Assembly: GCA_013398015.1 (NCBI GenBank)
Contig: VZRR01002778.1
Span: 620,001 to 684,000, forward strand
DNA length: 64,000 nucleotides
DNA from: Oreocharis arfaki
Lineage: Eukaryota > Chordata > Aves > Passeriformes > Paramythiidae
Direction of reading: 5' to 3'
The notes beneath the pieces are model-generated. The model made no database searches. It worked only from the letters and a program-made list of their open reading frames with translations, and was not told the origin of the DNA. Positions 1-13,840 of the stretch are shown here, in pieces. Each line of letters begins with the position of its first letter. Position 1 is the stretch's first letter. The translations under genes and the position numbers were made by a program.

Positions 1-2428
1 AGGACTTAGAGTAGCTGTTTTGGTGTTGATTGAGGGGTAGGTGAGTCTAAAAGACACATGCTTTAATGAGTCAGTCTCTGGCTGTAACCTTTAATACTAG
101 CAAAGTATTTCAGATGTGCACTGGAAAGAATGTCTGTGTTCAATGGAAACTGTGGTAGGAGTGTGTACCAGCTGGCAGCAGAGTAGTGACTTTTTGTATA
201 TGGAAAGAAAAGATAGAACTCTACACAGTTTAAAATAGCAGTGTTTCTGCTAGGATCAGTGCAGACTCTCTGGATTTTAACCTTCATAATCCATATTTTA
301 ATGTAGTTATAAATTTCTCATTCGTAGGGTCACAGCACATTTCTGTTCTCCATTAGTTTATCAGAAATAAATGAATATCCAGTAAAACCAGCATAAAACA
401 TATGTCTAAAATTGTTTTATATCTGTTGATGATCTGTAATCCACTGGGTTATCTGAGACTGTTGTCTGGTGAGACATATTGTGCAAATACATGAATTCTT
501 CTGAGTTTTCCGCTAGTGGATGAATATGTTGAATTCATATTTTGACAGCAGTATTACTTTAATATTCATGTACAGAAATGTTTGTGTGAATCATTGGGGG
601 GGTTGCCTTTTTTCAGAGGGGGCATTATTTTTTTTCGGTTCTGGTTTGTTTTTTGGTGGTTGTTTTTTTTTTTTTTTTCCTTAGCGCAATGTGCTTTCAA
701 AATAGGGCACCCATATATGTTTTTGCTTATTAGAATAATTGTTCATTTGTACTGGAAACATATTTAGGCATAACTGTTTTAAACAATTTTAAGATATAGA
801 TGGTTTTGAAAGCACAGAATTTTTCTCTGTGCAGAAGATTGCATTCCAATAGAATATTTGAAAGTACTATTTCCATATCTAGGGATTGTTGGACCTTCCA
901 CATTACAAGCTATTATAACACTATCCAGTTTAAATCTTTTTGAATTTGATCATACAATTAAAAAAAAAAAAAGAGATATTTAGAAATATTTTTCTTTGCA
1001 TCATGTCAAAGTTTGTTGGAAAGTTAAAAGTTTGTGGTGAACTACTAAATCAGTGCAGGAATCTAGTGCAGAAAACAAACAAATTGTTGCACCTCTAATA
1101 AACACCTTTTCCTTGATCATATTCAAATACAATTTTTAAATTATATGCTGAAGTATGAATTTACTTCTGCAGAGTCATGGAATAGTAGTCATCTACTTTA
1201 AGTGGTTAGTATTCACATTGGAATCTCTGTATGCATTCAACAATTGATTGCTGGAAGATTGTAATGTTAAAAATTGAGTAACATCTTCATGCTTATGTCC
1301 TCACATGTATATTTGAGCATGAGTGGGAAATTTGTATTAAGTCTGAAAGAATCACATTCTTAGGGGCAGATGTTTGAGAGTAAAATAATTTAGTTTATGA
1401 ACCTAAAGTTAATGTATTTAAAAAGGCAATGGCTTTGAAATATATATGTATTTCTTCCATCTGTATGTATATATGTACAGGTTGATATAAACTAAGACAT
1501 TTTATTTGTATAACTGGACAGTGATAGGAAATCAGAAGTGCAGCTAGAAACCTAAAGAACATCTGCTCAAAAGAGGCATATAGCCATGATAAAAATAATT
1601 GCTGAAATTGGACTGCTTTTACATTTTGACATTATTTTATATTATTTCCTGTTTTAGCATAAGCCAATGTTGAGCTTTCTATAAGGACAATAGTAATTGC
1701 AACACTTCAAGGGGTCATGAAGAGCCAGGTCATGGTTTGTCATTGCTGTCTGAAAATTGCAACACTGTTAATTTGTATTAGCTGTTGACTTTCTATTTTT
1801 AACTGTAAAGCTGCAGCCACCGACAATTTGGCATAACATAAGCCTTTCTGCGATCAACTTTCTAGTTGGAAAAGTTTTCTGAATATACTGACCTTGCACA
1901 TAAAAGCCACATTCTGATTCTGAGCTACTTATCCCATGCTCTTTTATACTCAGAGAGGAGAAATAGGGTCTCCTGTAAGGCATTCATCTCAGTAAGATAG
2001 GCACCTAACATGAATTTTTCTTTTGAACAGGTGTTGAATAGCTTCTCAAAGAAATAATTTTTTAAAAAATAGTTTATTTGCACTTGTGTAAAAACATAGT
2101 ACAGGCAAGTTGTGCAAGTCTCCTTTTATCAGATTATGTAGTATGACTAGGAAACATAGAGAAATTTTCAGGGACACAATCTCTTACAGTGTTCAAGGTA
2201 AGAAACTTCAAAGGTAAATAAAAGTTACAAATAATTTCCCTGACATATAATATGTATCAGATGAGCAAAACTAAAAGTAATTAATATCTGTGTAGCAGGA
2301 ATATTAGATGGAGGAATTATAGATGTAGTAATAATTTTTGAAAGATATTTTCCCACTGGTAGATTAGTCTTACTGTCCTTTAATATCTAGTCAAGCTCTG
2401 TTACCTTGCTGTTCAATTATCTTTCTAG
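1..2428. other. No gene seen; unique AT-rich DNA
   Basis: I see no gene, RNA or recognisable transposon here. Open frames are at most about 75 codons, overlap each other on both strands and encode low-complexity or unrecognisable peptides. A T/G-rich tract at 595-680 is listed separately, and there is a short A run near 961-972. Confidence 0.7.
595..680. repeat. T/G-rich low-complexity tract
   Basis: The plus strand is a run of G blocks and T blocks ending in about 18 consecutive T. The 61-codon frame crossing it (582-767) is phenylalanine-rich only because of this tract. Similar G/T or A/C tracts recur at 20,178, 42,357, 46,876, 49,921, 50,561, 54,905 and 55,298. Confidence 0.8.
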
Positions 2429-3020
2429 AAAGATGCGGCCACGAAGGCCAAAGGCATCTTGGCTTGTATCAAGAGCAGTTTGGCCAGCAGGACTTGGGAC
2501 ATGGTTATCCCTCTGTACTAGGCACTGGTGAGGTCACACCTCAAGTACTGTGTTCAGTTTTGGGCCCCTCACTTCCAAAAGGACATTGAGGTGTTGGAAC
2601 ATGTCCAGAGACAGGCAACAGAACTGGCATATGATCTAGAAAACAAGTCTTATGAGGAGTGGCTGAGGGAGCCTGGAGAAGAGGAGGATCAGGGGGAACT
2701 TTGTTGCCCTTTACAACTGCCTGAAAGGAGATTGTAGTGAGATGGGGCTTGTTTTCTTCTGCCATGTCTCAAAGGAAAGGATGAGAAGAAATGGCCTTAA
2801 GTAGTGCCAGGCAAGGTTCAGGTTAGATATTAGGGTTTGGTTTTTTTTTTATTTTTACTGAAAAAGGCATTGAAATAAGTTGCCCAGGCAAGGTGTGAAG
2901 TCATCATCTCTGGAAGTGTTCAAAGCATCTGTGTGTGGCACTTGGGGATATGGTTTAGGGGGGCTCATGGTGGCACTGGGTTGATGGTTGGACTGGATGA
3001 TCTTGAAGGCCTGATTTTAA
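2429..3020 (+). mobile_element. CR1 retrotransposon, 5'-truncated 3' end
   Basis: This is the end of CR1 ORF2 plus its 3' untranslated tail. Translation around 2,528-2,660 gives the CR1 C-terminal block with HLKYCVQFWAPH, then KDIEVLEHVQRQAT, then ENKSYEEWL. After that the frame shifts: the next residues (EEDQGELCCPLQL, about 2,680-2,720) read in the wrong frame relative to the family. The tail includes a CR1-like GGTTGGACTGGATGATCTTG at about 2,985-3,005 and dies out near 3,020 before a clean terminal octamer. The element is truncated at its 5' side in the normal CR1 manner. An in-frame TAG at about 2,519 and a T-rich run near 2,840 also break it. It is an inactive copy. Confidence 0.88.
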
Positions 3021-6000
3021 AATGAGACATGCAAAACATCTTGGAAAAAATCAAGCCTGGAAGAAAAATCTGTAACTTTTGTCAGTATATAAAATAATAG
3101 TCTTAGGGTACTTGAGTTTCATGGAACAGTTACAATTTCCTTTCCTTGTACTAACCTTGGCATGGTTCATAGGCTACCCTGTGGAAACGTCTGTCTTTCA
3201 CTTTCCATCAGGATGTAATTACCTCTGGCTGTGTTATACGTGCTTAATGAAGCTCAAAGCTGTTACTTTTTTTCTGCCTGTACAATTACAATCCTAGGGA
3301 TTTCAGGAAGGATGGGACGCTCAAGTCATGACTTGGTACCATAGCCGCAGGGTAAAATATGAATGGCTTTGTGTTTATAACACCCTGGTTATTTCACATA
3401 TGTAATATATGGGAATTTTAAAGGCTTGTGAGGAAAGAAATATTTTTTCTATTGTGCCTGCATTCTTATCATCCTACCAGAGCATAGGTAATTAGCTGAA
3501 TTTTTTTTAAAGATCTAATCACTTGAGCATTATTCTCTGATACAATTTTTATTTTGTGTCATCTTTAAGTTATTCTAACCTCAACAGAACTATAATTTTA
3601 TATAATTTATTCTTCATATCATGTCAGTCTGATTAATTACTTTGTAAAAGAGATTTACTTATTTTTGTTCCTAAGCAAATACCAGTATAGCAATACGTGA
3701 CTGAAGGTTCTCTTTACCTATTTCAAGTTAGCTTTAAAAAAGGAAATTGAAAGTATTCCTCTTATTGTTGTGATGTGACATTGTGAAATAACATGGAGTA
3801 ATCAGCATAGAAGCTTAGGTCCAGCTCTTGGTGGGGGAGGCATTTAATAACAGTTCATGCATACATTTTCTAATATGTGTACAATATTATGTTGTTCCAT
3901 TGCCTATTATATTACATTGAAGTCTGGAGTTTACTAAAGGAAAAAAAAATGGTAATGTTAGGAAAAAATACTCATGTGAACCCCTTTAGTTCTTAGATCT
4001 CTCTTTGTGCTCTGTGATAGCCACATAGCACCAAGTCATTTTACTGGTTTTGGTTGAATGTCTTGTTTTGTGTGTCTTCATATTCTGACTACCCCTAGGA
4101 ATCAATATATGAAAAGACATTTTGTGACCCCCTGTAAGAATGCAGCCACCTATTTCAGATGTTTTCTCTTGCTGTAGTCACTTGCAGTGTTGCAGTCAGT
4201 TTTGACTGCTGTCATGACACAATGTTGTCTGCATTGATCCATGTTAAACTCCTCTTGCCAGTACTACTATGGGAATTACTTTTAAGATCAGGAACCAGAC
4301 AACTTATCATCTGGGTAGAGACAGTTATTTCTCCAGGGATTCTGAACAGTGCTTTAGCTTCAGACTTAAGCAGAGTGTAAAGAGCGGTTTGAATTTCCTG
4401 GCTAGAACGCATGTGCTTCACGGCCCCAGCTGTGCATACTCTCATTGCTGGCTGCCTAGCTCCGGGTTCGTGTCATACGGACAACAGGTAGATTGTAGGT
4501 GGAATGTCTGCCTGAATATACACAAGCCAAGTAAACATGATTTCTTTGTTATGTGACAGGAGATATAATAAGGCAGAAATATACAACCATTAATTCCTCC
4601 CTGTTTGCATCATTACAGATTATCCCTATATTCCTCTAGGTTTCAATTTTTTTTTTTACAACTAGAAACTCTCAGATCTGCAAAAATTTAAATCTGAATT
4701 ATAATATTATATTAAATTTACTTATAGAGACCAATAAATACAATATATTGTCCTGGGTTTTGGTTGATGTGCAAGATTGTGGAAATCTTTCAAATATTTA
4801 ACTTTCTGTGTTGGGACACACACATATTTCTGATCTTAATATCCAATATGGAGACAACACTCATAATTTCTTTAAAAGTACAATTTCTCCATTAAATCTA
4901 TAATTTGATACTTAAAGTTTTAGTGATACAGAAATAAAGCAGCTGTATTCAATGCTTTAATCTAGACGTAGGCCAAACTGTCTTGGTATACTGAAGAAAA
5001 ACAAAATTTATTTGTGCAACTTTACTGTAATAGTCATTATCCATTTCTCAACAAGCAGGACAGTGATATGAACAGTTAGGTTTCTAAGATTCTTTGGCCA
5101 CCCATATGTCTTTATTTGATGGTAAAAACAGTATTTGGTTACCAGTTCAGCTGGTTCTGCTGATCTATGTGATGAAGATAGCGTTTTCCCATAACTACTA
5201 ATACAATTTCAACTAGAACTAAGGCAAAGATCTTTCCCATTTCTTAGATAATCTTTGAGACATGTCCAATTTGTAGCAGGTTGGCATTTTAAATTTTTGA
5301 AGTTCTGTAATTGTTGTATTTATCTCAAAATTAATTTTGTTGTTCAGCAACCAGGAAAGTTCCTTCATTTGACAAAGGCAGCAGTCTGTTATTAGGTTTT
5401 GAAAAAATATTAATAGCAGCAGTTGATGTCTATTTAATAAATATATTCTGTCATATATGCATATTTTATTTACTTCAATGGCAATAATTTATTGTCAATA
5501 ATTTATTTAAAACCTTGAATTATCTCATTTTTAAAACTTTTTATCTATTAACTAGGTAGAGCACTATTTCTGTAGATCCATCAGTATTTTAGCTTTCGAG
5601 AACATGATGTTCTGTTTTGGGATGAATGCAAGAAAGCTTTTGTTTCCTTTTTGTTTGATTTTTGTAATGATAAAGTTCCAGTGAAGAGCAGGCAATATCA
5701 TTACTTATTAATGATTAAGAGACTTAGTCAAGATACGAGAGACCAAGGTTCAAATTGTCTTCAATGCAGATTGTGTTCCAGATAAGTGTTTTACCCATAA
5801 GTTATTAGTCCTTCTGATTTCTGATACTTCTTTTTAATAGATATGTGGCATCTGTCTTAGTATTTCTTAACCTCAAACATCACATATCCTTGTAACAAAT
5901 TTTCTTGAAAATTCCAGTAAAATTTCTGTGTGTTCCTCAGGAATATTTTCTGCACAGATTTAAAATTCTTTTGAAAATTTGACTTATAAATGACCTGAAA

Positions 6001-7563
6001 AAACGTTTAGAAAACCTTCAGCCAGATAAAATGAGTATTAGAAACCAAATGACTGTTCATGCGCATGTGTACGTATTATTTATATTACTATGTTCTCATA
6101 TCCTTATGGTGCACTGGAAGTCAGAAATTTCAGCTTCTTGAATGAACCTGTCAGCTCCATGAATAATTCAAAAACTTATTCATAGAATATCAGCAAATTA
6201 ATCTTGCTATGAATTAATTTTGCTTGGACTTTTTTATCCCATTTTTTAACATTCATGTAAAGGCACAAATTTATAGACCTGGAGGATATTTTTTAAAACT
6301 TGTGTCATCTTTCATTTTCAGTGCAATAGGTAGGAATGAACCGATTTATTCTTATTTGTACTCTCTTTTGAGCATTTCACAGATTTGCTGTCCTGAGCTC
6401 AATGAAAAACTAATTTTAAGTATTTCTAGTAACATTCCTCTAAATCACTTTTTTATCTCATCTTGTATATGTACCTCCTGTATTGTGTACCACCTTTCCT
6501 AGCCCTGGTGGGGGGGAAAAACAACAGTGTCAAGTAAGTTTACTTGATTGTACAGTAATTAATATAAAATCTGTTGTGTCACAGTGGAAAGGCCATCTGA
6601 CGTCAAGTTTGTGGTACATAAAGGCAACAGCTTGCATGAGCATTCAAGCCACTGTTAATCATATTTGATTAGGTATTTTATAGTGCTGGGCATGTCATGG
6701 AAAGATATCTTTCAGTTAAAAGTAAGAAGGTATGTTTAAAACCTATTTAATAGCACTCCTCAGCAAATATTAACTCCCGTGCTTTAATGTGCAGGTTACA
6801 CTATTGGTTCTGTGTGGCTGCATGCAGATCTTAGTTTATTTATTTTATTTTTGAGACAAACATCTGTACAGTTTGGGGGTTGTTTTTACAAATGATCTCC
6901 AATGAAGAAAGAATGGGATAAAATTAATTTTTCAGTTTTATATTTGCTTGGTCATTCAGACTTCATGGCAGACTACCAGTGAAGTTCCCAATAGAAACAG
7001 GGAATAAATATGTTGCACCCTATAAAGTCTTGTAAAAATGTGATTTAATAGACTGTAGAAAAAATTAATCTATTGACACAATTGTTTAAGCCCTTTCAAC
7101 CTGACCTTACAGTGGCTTTGGAAAATTGTACTGTAGTATCCAGGTCTTGACTTCCTAGGGAAAACTGCATATAAAAAAGTGTTTCCTTTGTAGACATGCA
7201 TTGAGAACATAAAGAGGCATTTGCCTGTCCAAGGTCACTTCTTGCTCATTTGTCTCATTGCTTTAGATTTGTTTCATTAAGTGTCAGGACTGGCTTACAG
7301 TCAGCTTAAGGGACACAGATGTAACTTGTACCTTTATGTCATGTGAGCTGACCAGCATTTCAAAGGTGGCTTGCTCTGTGTTTCAAAATGTGGATGGCTA
7401 CATCTTCTACCATTCACTGGAGTGATTCTGATTGTGCATTAAACCATGACTGGTGCAACCTCTTATGAGGGTCTTAACATTTAAAAAAAGACAGACCATG
7501 GCTATTGAATGTACAGAAGAGAGCAACAACAGCTGAAATTCACGTGATAGGTTAGACGAAAAT
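3021..7563. other. No gene seen; unique AT-rich DNA
   Basis: Nothing gene-like is supported. The longest frames are 92-95 codons (4,269-4,556 and 6,224-6,502) with no recognised domain and no splice or codon-use support. A patch near 4,380-4,480 has several CpG dinucleotides, against a CpG-poor background, but no other promoter sign. A short direct duplication of CAATAATTTATT lies at 5,482-5,507. Confidence 0.65.
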
Positions 7564-7620
7564 GTGTATATACATATGTGTGCATATACATATATATATA
7601 TACACATATATATATATATT
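7564..7620. repeat. TA/CA-type microsatellite
   Basis: This is an alternating pyrimidine-purine run of TATA, CATATG and TACACA units, about 57 bases long and largely self-complementary. A 66-codon minus-strand frame (7,407-7,607) ends in tyrosine/isoleucine repeats only because it reads through this tract. Confidence 0.9.
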
Positions 7621-10600
7621 CAGTCCTGAGACATTTACCTTCTATGAAATAATCATGTGTTTAAGCTGAGTGAACAATGTTTACTAGACAGCTTGTTCTT
7701 AACCATTCACTGTGTAAATAGGCTGGAATAACTATCTCAGAATTTTTTTTTCAAATATTTGCTTTCATGAAAATGAAATTAGCTTAATTTCCGTTACAGG
7801 CTCTCTGTTTCCTTTCCGTGTATATTCTAGCATGACATTAGGGTTTGTAGAAAATTAGATTTTCAAGAGAATATTATAGAAATAAAATTTTGAATTCTTA
7901 AAGGTTTATCAAGTGAGATAGTTCTTACACTTATATTTAGCTTGAATATAGCAGATATTTGAAGAATTTTTTTGATATGCAGTCATTTTTAATGAGGAGG
8001 AAAAAGAAGGAAAGGAATAATTTTGTATACTAGGGTTCATGGAAATAATCAACAGAAGGCCATGGAAAGAAAAGAAGGTTAATGCATCAGCATGTTTGTC
8101 TCAAGTGGAGTGACTAAATCAGACTGAGTTAATTTTATAGTTCAGGACAAGCCGTAGTATTTTGTAAGTTTATTTAGCAGTGATTAGAGAGATATCAAAC
8201 CAGTTGAACAAACTCTGGTTACTTAAAAGCACCAACAGTGTATGAATAATGAAATGTGTCATTCTTATTTCCTTTCTGGTTTTGGGATGACTTATCTGGG
8301 TATAGAGTGCAATAAAAAATTACATTCTCTGCTTGGAATCCTGCTTTTATTTGTACGAATTTTCCATCTTGAATTACATACAAGTCTGTGTACAGCAGCA
8401 GAATGCGCTTATGTAAATCTAGCCTAAATTAGACCTAGCACATTTAGGAATTATAATAAAAAAGAAACAGGAAGATAAGATAGAATACATAGTGATAAAT
8501 GTCTTGCATGGCAGAGTATTTCCTCTTATTTCTTATAATTTAGGATATTAAATATGTGGTTGGAATCCCAGACAGGATTAAATGATGAATCAAATCTTTC
8601 ACTGATGGAGAAGCAAGGACATTTTTTTTTTAATAAAAAATGTGAATAAGGTGTTTTTCTGTCCTGTGGCAAATGAGGAGAAAAATTTTCAAGACTTTTA
8701 CCCAAAAAGATGCAACACTGGTGGGGGTATCTTATTTATCCCTGAAAAACATATTTTACTATACTGCTATGTACAATCGAGGAATAAAAAACAAGAAATC
8801 CAATAAAAGCAGATTATAAATGATTGCAAAAGGTCACTCTCTTTTGTGGTACCTAAGCAGGACCTGTTGGACAGGAAAAAGGGCAAAGAGTATGGCAACA
8901 CAAAGTATCTTGCAGATTTAAAACTTTGGGGAAATATGCTTGCTATAAACTCTCACATCACTTTTGATATTAAGCAGAAGTGTTCTGGACTGCAGTTCTT
9001 AATATGAACTGTGGAAAAATAAATATCCTGTTATGAATTGTTATCTGAGCTTTCGTCTAACTGTCAAAGGACTGTTCTACTTCTGTTTTAAGATTTAATA
9101 AAGCTGTAACCTGGAGCTTGCTGAAGGTTAACAAAGCATTTACTTTCAAGAAAATAAAATTCAATGGCAGATAAAGGCATTTATTACTGTACAAATAGAA
9201 AAAATAAGTTTTTGTAGTCTGAAGGGAAGCATTAATGGATTTTGTATTCATGGTGTGTGTGAATAAAATTACTTCAGATATCCTAAGGTTCAGGTGGAAC
9301 CTTAGTCACATGTAAAGTCAAAGGACAATAAAACACCTCATAATTCTAAAACATTCTTAAAAATTCTGAGCACACTTAAACCACTGTTTCAATCAAAATG
9401 AAAAGAAGTATAGATTGTATAGATTGTACAATAGGATACAGTATAATCACAGGTTCTCAAAGGTATAAGCTCAGCTGAAATATTCTGCAGACTACTACTA
9501 TTTGTTGACAGAAGATCTCAGGAGTTGATCTAACTAGTCCAGTCATACAAACATTTCACAATACTCTTTTATAGTTAACTGAAATTTATTAGTAGAGTAT
9601 TAGTGAATATTCAGTAAGCTCACAGTGTATAAAGTTACACACACGCAAAAAGATATTCCTAAATAATTATTTTACATCAAGTAATCTTTCTGTATTACAG
9701 AGAACATTTCCAAAATCTCACTTGACAACTTTGTAGTTTACTGGGCATTAAAACCTCTATCTGCCTGGTTGTGTACTCTGTTGAATGTGATTAGAAGCAT
9801 TTCTATAAACTTTTTCACAGTTCTTTGTGGTATTTTTGTATGCTTTAACAATTGGTATTTTTATACATGCAATCTAAGAGATTCAAGTGTCAGGTTAGCA
9901 GTTAATGGCTCGGTTTTCAAAAGTGATTGGAAGTCAACCTTGACAGCATGTATGTTATTTGAAAAATACCATCCTGCACAGCTCTTTCCCTGTTGGTGTT
10001 GTAAGACACCCTCTGGATCCATTCTATGTGAAATATTTCCTTATTGAGCACAGTATTTTTTGTGTGTTGTATATACTCATAGTATGCTGGGTGGACTCTG
10101 GAAAATAAAAGCTAAATAAATAAATACTCTGCTATAAAGGATGTTGAACAGCAGTATACTCATGCAGGCTCTAAAACCTCGAAGCATGATGCTGGAGGTA
10201 CTGATTCTCATGAAGGTGGAGGAGTAAAGTGTGCAAACAAAGAATTTCTGTGACAGGGCAGGATAGTGAAGATCAGTAATTGTACATTAGAGGTGTATGT
10301 CAGGCCAAGTATTTCACCTTCCTTTTCATTTAGTGACAATCAGAAGTACCAACTCCGGGGCTAGTCCAGGAAAATAAGTCAGTTAAGAAAAGGTGTCCAT
10401 GTAGTGGAGAAGCCAGCTGAACATGAGCTACAGAGAAGAGACAGCTGTTCAGGCCACAGAAAGAACTGTGGTGGGTTGCCACTTGGATGGAGAGGAGTTG
10501 TGAAAAGTTGGGGAAAAGTGTTACTCTGACAGCATCATCTGTAGTTAATCTGTGGAGAACTTCACCACATGATGTGCATGCTAAGAAATTGGTGGATGTT

Positions 10601-12519
10601 TGAGAATCGAATGGGTAAATACATGGAAGGAAAATGTACCAAAAAAAAAAATCCTGTATCTGAATACCTTATTTTAATATTTGTGTGTCTGATGCTATTG
10701 GAAATGAGATATTTGGGTTGACTTTTGGTCTCACCCAGAATGGCCATTCTTATGATTTTATGAAAGGAGGGCTGATTCTCAGTTTATATGTTATATTGAT
10801 AAAACAGTGGTTTGTATTGTGTATATCAATGCATCGCAGTGTGCAATCAAACTAGGAATTTAAGGATCACATTTAATCAATAGATTTAAGTGGTTTAGTT
10901 TTAATCCCAGGGAATTAGAAATTATTTAAGATCTTTACTTCCTCCTATAAAGGGGTAAGAAAATAAAGGGGCAGGCTGAGTAGCACAGCAGAACAAAACT
11001 AAACTGGTATCTTGTCAAACTAAATTCAGGATTTGTATCTGAAAATTATTACTCTCTGTCATAGAAGTGTGATTTAGTTTACTAAGCTATTTCCAAGCAA
11101 TGTCTGCTTTCATATAATTTTGCGAACAGTTGAAGAGATGGTAAAAAGAACTATGCAAGCTATTGGAATAACAGTTTATGAATGTATTTAGTTAGAATTG
11201 AGTTAGAATTTCAAAGAGTTTTTTCCATCACATTTAAAAATTTAACTATGTTTGTATTTGTTGTATAAAGTCTGAGAAAAACCTCATCAGAATGTCTTTA
11301 ATAGAAAACATTGATCAGTTGTTTCAGTTTTTGCCCTTGGCTTCAGATAATACCTTAGGCAATGCAATGTTACACTTGTAAAAATTTGTCAAGAAAAATG
11401 TTATAGATGTTATTTTATAAATACTTTTTTCAGTTTAATAGAATGGATGAAACTCGCTTCAAATTACTAAAAACATAAACCATATACCTAGGGTAATTTC
11501 TGTGCTTATTCCCAGACCTCTTTCTGTCCCTCTGAGGAAGAAACCACCATAGCTGAGATAATGTAGATTTACTTTTAAAAATTTCTTAACTGCTGTTTAT
11601 GACAACAATTTAGAGAAGCAGAAGCATGTTTCAGCTATCTCTATCTTCCTAGAATTCATTAGGGGCCTATTCCATTCTGGTGTATGCATGCAAGCCCTTG
11701 TGTTTCCATATGTGGGTATGAAATACACATGTACAGGTACCCATGCGAATCACAGCCAGCTTTTCTCATGCTGGCTGCATTTTACTATTCATCTGTTGTT
11801 TGCCCTCTGACCTCGATCAAGTCAATGTACAAGCAAGGATACCCAGAAGCTTGTCCATATATTCAGATTTGAATATTCTTCAGGATCTAGCAACAGGAAG
11901 ATCATATAATGAGTGTTTTGATTGACTTTGCCCGTGTGATTGGAGATGATTAATCTTTATGAAATGGACTATCATCACAGAATGCTAGAATATTTTTCAT
12001 AGTTAGTTTTCAAACTAACAATATTTGAAGAAAAGCTCAACTCCAGTAATTTTTAGTAGAATGGAAGTTTTTGTTTGACTGTCAGCTGAAGGAAATGAAA
12101 AATGCCATAATCTCTGATTGACACACAGCAGGTTGGAGGTATGGTGGCAGTATTACTGATGTCTGAGGTGGTCATTTTCCAAAACTACCTAGAAACCGAA
12201 AAACACCCAGCGTAAGAGGCAAAACAACCTTTCCAATTTAAATTTAATATAAAGAGAAAGCAGGAAAGCCTTGCATATTTTCAGTAAGATTTTCTTTTGT
12301 TGTTTGACAAAAATGGTCTTTATATTGAGTGCTCCAACATTCTCCTGTTTTTCATTAGATTTCCTTGGAAAGCAAAACAAATCTATATGCCAGTATAAAA
12401 GCAGACTTCTGAGGTCTATCAAATTCTTAAAAGCACACAAGTCAGCAAAAATTTCATGAATCTTCCGGTAATGACCTGATAAAAAAATCCTATGTTTCCT
12501 TTTTTTCACTTTTATAAGT
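7621..12519. other. No gene seen; unique AT-rich DNA
   Basis: I recognise no gene or transposon. The longest frames are 92 codons (9,769-10,047) and 106 codons (12,189-12,509, minus), both without domains and both leucine/phenylalanine/lysine-rich as expected of AT-rich DNA. The stretch at about 10,140-10,540 is somewhat richer in G but I cannot identify it. A perfect short hairpin at 9,283-9,305 is listed separately. Confidence 0.65.
9283..9305. repeat. Perfect inverted repeat (9-bp arms, 5-base loop)
   Basis: CTAAGGTTC at 9,283-9,291 is followed by a 5-base spacer and its exact reverse complement GAACCTTAG at 9,297-9,305. There is no T run or promoter context that would make it a terminator. 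It is probably a chance palindrome or a protein-binding site. Confidence 0.9.
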
Positions 12520-12970
12520 GAATCGTAGAATCATCGTAGAATGGTTTGGGTTGTAAGGATCGTTTAGTTCCAACCCCACTGCCATGGGCAGGGGCACATT
12601 CTACTAGGTCAGGTTGTTCAAAGCCCCATCTGACCTGGCTTTGAACAGGTATGAAGCATTCACAGCTTCTTTTGGCAACCTGTTCCACTGCCTCACAACC
12701 CTCAAAATAAAGAGTTTTTCCCTAAATTCTAATCTAAACCTATTCTCCTTCAAATTGAGCCCATTTCCCTTTGTTCTTTTACTACGTACTCTTGTAAATA
12801 GTTTTTCTATAAGTTCTGTTCAGATACTGGAAGGACACAATTAGGTCATCCTGAAGCCTTCTCTTTTCCAGGCTGAACAATCCCAATTCTCTCAGCCTTT
12901 CCTCACGGGACAGGTGTTCCCTCACTCTGATCATCTTGGTGCCCCTCTGGAACAAGTGTTAACTCTGTTC
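12520..12970 (-). mobile_element. CR1 retrotransposon 3' end
   Basis: Read on the minus strand, this is a classic avian CR1 3' region. The terminal octamers appear on the plus strand as AATCGTAGAATCATCGTAGAATGG at about 12,521-12,544, cited by position because it exceeds a short motif. GGTTTGGGTTG and CCAACCCCACTGCCATGGGC follow. Beyond them lie the conserved CR1 tail and the ORF2 C-terminal segment, which on the plus strand includes CTCTTTTCCAGGCTGAACAA near 12,860. It is 5'-truncated at about 12,960-12,970 and carries many substitutions. The plus-strand 76-codon frame at 12,614-12,844 is an antisense shadow. Confidence 0.93.
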
Positions 12971-13654
12971 ATTTTCTTCCCCAATCTGTTGTCTTCATCA
13001 CTCTCACTTGTGGTTATCAAATCACCCCATGTGGTTATCACCATGTAACTGATCTTGCACTTTACTTTAAGATAGTCATGTTGCAGTGATGAGCATGAAG
13101 ACAGAAACTCTAAGAAATAAAATGCTTTAACTACTCTAATTTTATGTGAGTGGAATTATTCCTATAGCTATCCTTCAGAATTGGTCGTATATATTGGAAT
13201 TTCCTCATGCTGCAAAATGAAAGCTTAGGGGTGTACAGGAAAGGATGTATAGGTAAGGGAAGAAGAAATAGGAGGCAGAAGAAAAGCCTAATCAAATATG
13301 GTAAAATTATGAGATTAAAAAAGGATTATGAGATGGAAAAATTGAAAAAAAAATTTTAAAAACCATTTATGCTTCATGTAAAAGAGGTTTCTTAGCTAAT
13401 AGATATATTAGCCGCAGGCAGCAATAAGTTTTAAAAATGTAAAACAATACATAATTTTTAGATCACTAAAATAAAATGGTGACAGTACTAGCAGATATGA
13501 TATATTGCAAAGAAGTATTCTAGTCTTCTGAATAAATCATTGGACCAGGACTCTGAAAATCAGACTTTGATTTTTAGCACTCTTTGCAGTTGCCTAGCTG
13601 TGAATATTAATGATTTGTTACTTCTAAAAGAAAGCTGTTGGAAAACCAACTTGA
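12971..13654. other. No gene seen between two CR1 copies
   Basis: This is AT-rich unique DNA with A runs near 13,340-13,360. No open frame, RNA gene or repeat family could be supported. Confidence 0.65.
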
Positions 13655-13840
13655 ATGAGAGCAGCCTTGAGAAGGATGTGAGGTTTCTGGTGGATGAGAA
13701 GCTTGACATGACCCATCAGACACCTAACTGTATCCTGAGCTGCATGAAAAGAAACGAGGCCAGCAGGTTGAGGGAGGTGGTTCTCCTCCCCCACTCTGCT
13801 CTTGTGAGACCCTACCCGGATAATTGGTACGAGTATCTCA
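13655..13840 (+). mobile_element. CR1 ORF2 internal fragment
   Basis: A 62-codon stretch inside the frame 13,540-13,911 matches the CR1 ORF2 segment after the reverse-transcriptase core. It contains LEKDVRFLVDEKLDM (family pattern AEKDLGVLVDEKLDM), NCILSCMKRNEASRLREVV, and SALVRPY. Similarity stops just after the SALVRP block at about 13,840, so both ends are missing and there is no CR1 3' tail. The rest of the 123-codon frame (13,540-13,650 and 13,845-13,911) is unrelated, so the frame is not a gene. Loss of the 3' end is unusual for CR1, which normally truncates 5', and implies a later deletion. Confidence 0.87.

Noticed and set aside
582..767. 61-codon phenylalanine-rich plus-strand frame as a membrane peptide
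   Set aside because: It is the translation of the T/G-rich tract at 595-680.
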